This document shows, in pieces, positions 13,307-16,542 of a stretch of DNA of 16,542 nucleotides; the first letter of the stretch is position 1, and each line of letters opens with the position of its first letter. The position numbers and the translations under genes are program-made. The notes under the pieces were generated by a model, which had not been told where the DNA came from, made no database searches, and saw only the letters and a program-made list of their open reading frames with translations. Origin of the DNA: SZUA-365 sp964635845 (GTDB taxonomy: Bacteria; Bacteroidota; Ignavibacteria; SZUA-365). Location of the stretch: positions 1 through 16,542 of the forward strand of contig CAZWNO010000093.1 in assembly GCA_964635845.1 (NCBI GenBank), given 5' to 3'.

Positions 13307-15934
13307 ATGAATCCATGGCGAGTTATTCCCATCGTGGCGATCCTCTTCCTCGTCCCGTTCATGATCGCGCACGCTCAATGGAGTTCCGATCCGGCATCGA
13401 ACAATCCGATCTGCTTGGCGGGCAATATTCAGCAGGCGACGCAACTCGTCAGCGACGGAAAAGGCGGCGCCATCATCTGCTGGAGCGATGAACGCTCCGC
13501 TTCGAATATCTATTCCATCTACGCTCAGCGCATCGACAAGGACGGATTCGTGCGTTGGACGCGGAACGGCATCGCCGTCAGCCCCGTCGTGGATACCCAG
13601 GTGAAACCGGAAATCATTTCCGACGATGCGGGCGGCATCATTGTCGTCTGGGCGGACATGAGAAACGGAAGCTCGGACATTTTCGCACAGCGCATCGATT
13701 CCTCGGGCAACGCCCTATGGACGGCGGATGGAGTCCCGGTGGCTTCCGGAATCAACGAACAGATGGATCCTGTACTCACGAGCGACGGTCAGCACGGCGC
13801 CATCGTCGCGTGGAGCGCCCATACTCCTTCGGCCCAGGATGGTCATATCTTCGCCCAGCGTATCGACGGAAACGGAAACCTGCTCTGGAGCCCGGAACTC
13901 GCCCTGAGTTTCTCCGACCAGTACGAGATCTCGCCGTGCATCACAAGTGACGGAAACGGCGGTGCGTACATTGCCTGGGCGTTCTACAACAATCAGGAGT
14001 ACGACGTCTACGCACAGCGGGTGCTCCCGGGTGGCACGCAACAGTGGCAGTCCGGCGGCATCCTCCTCACATCACCTGGTGGACCTCAGGACACGCCTTC
14101 ACTCGTCTCCGACGGTACGGGAAAGGCCGTCCTGTCCTACCACGACTGGGGTTCCAGCTCGACACCCACGGTGAAGGTGGTCATCCTGAATCCCGACGGT
14201 TCGACGGCGGCCTCGTTCCCCGTGACATCGACGTCCGGTGGACAGCGAAATCCGCGGCTGGCAAACGTCGGCACGGGCCTGATCGGCATCGTCTGGGAAG
14301 ATGGCCGGGTGGGAGGAAAGACGCGCGTGTTCGCGCAAATCATCGACAATGCCGGGACAAAATCGTGGGCGGCTGACGGAATGGAGGTTTCAAGCCGTGC
14401 GGGCGACCAAGTCGCACCGTTCGTCATTCCCGACGGAGTCGGCGGCATGATCGTCAGCTGGGAGGACAGAACCGCGGGCATTGTCGAGTGCGATATCTAC
14501 GCACAACGGATCTCCGCCACCGGCACGCCGCTCTGGACGAACGCCGGCGTCCCGGTCGGTATCGCGGCCCGGATGCAGCAGTATCCCTGGATGATCGGCG
14601 ACGGCCAAAACGGCGCCATCATCGCATGGGAAGACTATCGGTCCTCGTTCTCGAACCCGGAGATCTACGCTTCCAGAATTCTCGCCGACGGCACCTTCCC
14701 AATCGAACCGCCGATCCTGTCGTTCTCTTCCAGAACGGTGGCGTTCGGTGCGGTGAACGTCGGGAGTTCCTCGACGAAAAACATCACCCTGACGAACACG
14801 GGCGGCGGCGAGCTGACGATCGTCTCCGTCACTTCGAGCGATCCGCATTTTGAACTGACACCGGAGAGCAGCACGATCCCGCCGAAGGGCAGCATCTCGG
14901 CGACGGTGCGGTTCCAACCGACTGCCACCGACGCGCTCGACGCGCATATCGTCGTCGCGAGCAATTCCTTCCTCGGTCCGGACACGGTTTTCGTCACCGG
15001 TTCGGGGACCGCGTCGGCGGCGATACAAACCGACAAAACCGCTCTGAATTTCGGAAACGTGATAACGGGATCGAGCAGGCTCCTGGCATTGAATATCTCG
15101 AATCCGGGAAACGATACCCTCCACATCTCGAGCATCACCACTGACGATCCGAGCTTCACCGCGGACATCACATCCCGTGACCTCGCGCCCGGGGAAGCCT
15201 TCGATGACACGGTGCGCTTTTCCCCGGCCGCGCCCGGACCCGTCTCGGGCAATCTCACGCTGACAAGTAACGCTCCGACCTCGCCGACGATCGTTGCACT
15301 GTCCGGAACGGGTACCGCGCGCGAGGTAACCCTGTCGATCGACCATACGTACCTGTATTTCGGAGACGTCACGATCGGCTCGAGCAAGGACACGACGCTC
15401 ACCGTGACGAACACCGGCAACGATACGCTGCGGATCACATCGTTCACATCGGACGATCCTCACTTCACGGTGGAAACGCCGACCGAGTCCATCGCACCGG
15501 GCGGGTTCAAGACCTTCGTCCTTCGTTTCGCGCCGACTGCCGTGGGCGCGGTCAGCGCGTACCTCGCCCTGACAAGCAACGCGTTGACATCGCCCGACAC
15601 CATCGGTGTCCAGGGCATGGGCGTCGATGTATCGGCGGTGCGCGCACCACAGGTGTTCCCGGGCGCGTTCACGCTTTACAGGAATTACCCCAATCCTTTC
15701 CATCAGTCGACCACCATCCGCTACGACCTGGAGATCTCCGCTCCGGTGCGCGTCACTGTGTATGACCTGCTCGGACAAGTCGCGGCGACCCTGGTCGATG
15801 AGACCCAGCGTCCCGGAGTCCACACAGTACAATGGACTCCCGCGAACAGCATCCCCGGCGTGTACTACTTCGTCCTTCGCGTCGGAGCATCCGCTGCCTG
15901 CGGCAGGATGGTGCTCTTGCGGCAGACCTTCTGA
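13307..15934 (+). CDS. T9SS cargo: propeller-like repeats, three choice-of-anchor-D domains, sorting domain
   Basis: Secreted protein of 875 aa. The start at 13307 is supported by AGGAG (13297-13301) and a signal peptide (cleavage after AHA, residue 23); an upstream in-frame ATG at 13079 adds 76 unsupported residues. Residues about 49-465 contain eight repeats of the form SDG-x-GG-x-I-x-x-W-x-D ... DIYAQRID-x-x-G-x-x-LW, each about 45-55 residues, likely a beta-propeller; repeat 5 is the most degenerate. Three HYDIN/ASH-type choice-of-anchor-D Ig domains follow at about 469-568, 573-670 and 675-772 (F-G-x-V-x-x-G-S-S ... NTGNDTL ... F-x-P-T). The T9SS type A sorting domain is about 785-875 (LYRNYPNPFHQSTTIRYDL, VYDLLGQ, PGVYYFVLRVG). 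Expected surface-exposed or released adhesin/recognition protein; no catalytic motif is visible. Transcribed alone toward a convergent katG. Confidence 0.92.
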   Translation: MNPWRVIPIVAILFLVPFMIAHAQWSSDPASNNPICLAGNIQQATQLVSDGKGGAIICWSDERSASNIYSIYAQRIDKDGFVRWTRNGIAVSPVVDTQVKPEIISDDAGGIIVVWADMRNGSSDIFAQRIDSSGNALWTADGVPVASGINEQMDPVLTSDGQHGAIVAWSAHTPSAQDGHIFAQRIDGNGNLLWSPELALSFSDQYEISPCITSDGNGGAYIAWAFYNNQEYDVYAQRVLPGGTQQWQSGGILLTSPGGPQDTPSLVSDGTGKAVLSYHDWGSSSTPTVKVVILNPDGSTAASFPVTSTSGGQRNPRLANVGTGLIGIVWEDGRVGGKTRVFAQIIDNAGTKSWAADGMEVSSRAGDQVAPFVIPDGVGGMIVSWEDRTAGIVECDIYAQRISATGTPLWTNAGVPVGIAARMQQYPWMIGDGQNGAIIAWEDYRSSFSNPEIYASRILADGTFPIEPPILSFSSRTVAFGAVNVGSSSTKNITLTNTGGGELTIVSVTSSDPHFELTPESSTIPPKGSISATVRFQPTATDALDAHIVVASNSFLGPDTVFVTGSGTASAAIQTDKTALNFGNVITGSSRLLALNISNPGNDTLHISSITTDDPSFTADITSRDLAPGEAFDDTVRFSPAAPGPVSGNLTLTSNAPTSPTIVALSGTGTAREVTLSIDHTYLYFGDVTIGSSKDTTLTVTNTGNDTLRITSFTSDDPHFTVETPTESIAPGGFKTFVLRFAPTAVGAVSAYLALTSNALTSPDTIGVQGMGVDVSAVRAPQVFPGAFTLYRNYPNPFHQSTTIRYDLEISAPVRVTVYDLLGQVAATLVDETQRPGVHTVQWTPANSIPGVYYFVLRVGASAACGRMVLLRQTF
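13451..14701 (+). repeat. Eight coding repeats, propeller-blade type
   Basis: The motif S/G-D-G-x-G-G-A-I-x-x-W recurs at protein positions near 49, 105, 159, 214, 268, 321, 375 and 431, each followed about 15-20 residues later by (D/E)-I/V-(F/Y)-A-Q-R-I. Units 1-4, 7 and 8 are strongly alike; 5 and 6 have lost parts of the motif. Eight blades would fit a closed propeller. Confidence 0.75.
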
Positions 15935-15951
15935 CCACACCCCAATGCAAA

Positions 15952-15967
15952 GCCCCCTCACGGGGGC
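15952..15967. terminator. Bidirectional terminator between convergent genes
   Basis: GCCCCC-TCAC-GGGGGC forms a perfect 6-bp GC stem with a four-base loop, 17 bases after the stop of the T9SS repeat protein. On the minus strand it is followed by TTTGC, giving a short T-tract that suits the convergent katG, whose stop lies 76 bases away. On the plus strand there is no T-run, so termination there is weaker. Confidence 0.65.
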
Positions 15968-16042
15968 CATGCATCGAGCTTACAGACTGATTCCTCGACC
16001 TCCGCTCTGTTCAGCGGATCGGATTGTTTCTCGTTTTCACGG

Positions 16043-16542
16043 TCATTCCAGGTCGAAGCGGTCGAGGTTCATCACCTTGTTCCATGCGGCGACGAAGTCG
16101 CGGACGAATTTCTCCCTCGCGTCGTCGCTGGCATAGACCTCGGCCAGTGCGCGCAGCTCGGAGTTCGATCCGAATACGAGGTCGGCCCGCGTGCCCGTCC
16201 AGCGCAGCGCGCCGCTCTTGCGGTCGCGGCCCTCGTACAGGCCCTCGGTCGTCTGAGACGGCTTCCATTCCGTGCCCATGTCGAGCAGGTTGACGAAGAA
16301 ATCGTTGGTCAATGTTCCGGGGGTGCCGGTCAGCACGCCGTGCTTCGTATTTCCGACATTCGCATCCAGAACGCGCATGCCGCCGACCAGCACCGTCATC
16401 TCCGGCGCGGTCAGTGTCAGCAGTTGCGCGCGGTCGAGCAGCAGTTCCTCGTCGGAGGTTGTGACGCCGGCGCGCTTGTAGTTGCGGAATCCGTCCGCCA
16501 TCGGCTCCAGCCAGGCGAAGGAGTCGACCTCGGTCTGTTCCT
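16043..16542 (-). CDS. katG: Catalase-peroxidase KatG, C-terminal fragment
   Basis: Partial gene: the last about 165 codons are present and the start lies beyond the right edge. Reading continues in frame through the edge (EQTEVDSFAWLEPMADGFRNY...), so the apparent internal ATG at 16501 is not the start. Landmarks of the KatG C-terminal domain are LLLDRAQLLTLTAPEMTVLVGG, the run ending in TLTNDFFVNLLDM, and the closing MNLDRFDL. KatG is a bifunctional haem catalase/peroxidase that removes hydrogen peroxide in the cytoplasm. The active-site residues are in the N-terminal domain and cannot be checked here. The visible part is intact with no frameshift. Confidence 0.96.
   Translation of the reverse strand, partial: EQTEVDSFAWLEPMADGFRNYKRAGVTTSDEELLLDRAQLLTLTAPEMTVLVGGMRVLDANVGNTKHGVLTGTPGTLTNDFFVNLLDMGTEWKPSQTTEGLYEGRDRKSGALRWTGTRADLVFGSNSELRALAEVYASDDAREKFVRDFVAAWNKVMNLDRFDLE

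Noticed and set aside
14390..15970. Minus-strand open frame of 526 codons opposite the T9SS repeat protein
   Set aside because: Arg/Gly/Asp-rich antisense frame over a secure gene, overlapping the terminator; no domain or ribosome binding site.

Overview
The window is GC-rich DNA from a member of the Bacteroidota/Chlorobiota (FCB) superphylum. The best evidence is two secreted proteins ending in type IX secretion (T9SS) type A sorting domains, one with the classic NYPNPF motif, together with OmpA proteins carrying thrombospondin type 3 repeats and choice-of-anchor-D Ig domains. The GC richness, Shine-Dalgarno use and an E. coli-like -35/-10 promoter fit a high-GC Ignavibacteria/Kapabacteria-type lineage better than classical Bacteroidia, but that placement is inference.

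Layout. Positions 1-200 are non-coding repeats: a 19-bp satellite running off the left edge, a GC hairpin, then three copies of a 42-bp-period repeat. Positions 222-4187 hold two minus-strand tandem paralogues of aqualysin/proteinase K-type subtilases made as lipoproteins, each followed by a terminator-like hairpin. A 290-bp divergent region with a perfect CRP-type palindrome separates them from a plus-strand T9SS cargo protein with an N-terminal type 1 copper (plastocyanin-like) domain (4478-6715), which ends at a strong terminator.

Positions 6872-10058 form a signalling operon: a near-consensus promoter, a PAS-PAS histidine kinase with a 21-bp tandem repeat in its coiled coil, an Rcp1-type single-domain response regulator, and a receiver-PAS protein with no output domain. 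Next come an OmpA-like outer-membrane protein with eleven calcium-type repeats and a closely linked TPR protein (10204-12909). After a 397-bp non-coding stretch there is a large T9SS cargo protein with eight propeller-like repeats, three choice-of-anchor-D domains and a sorting domain (13307-15934). The right edge carries the C-terminal part of a convergent katG.

Taken together, most of the window encodes envelope and cell-surface functions (released proteases, copper protein, OmpA/TPR pair, adhesin- or sensor-like repeat protein) around one phosphorelay module. I see no integrase, transposase, CRISPR array, tRNA or rRNA. I do not see a clearly new defence or mobile system. The most unusual points are the lipid anchor placed on a cleavable propeptide, the paired loss of disulfide cysteines between the protease paralogues, the CRP-type site placed at class II distance from a candidate -10, and the surface-targeted cupredoxin fusion.
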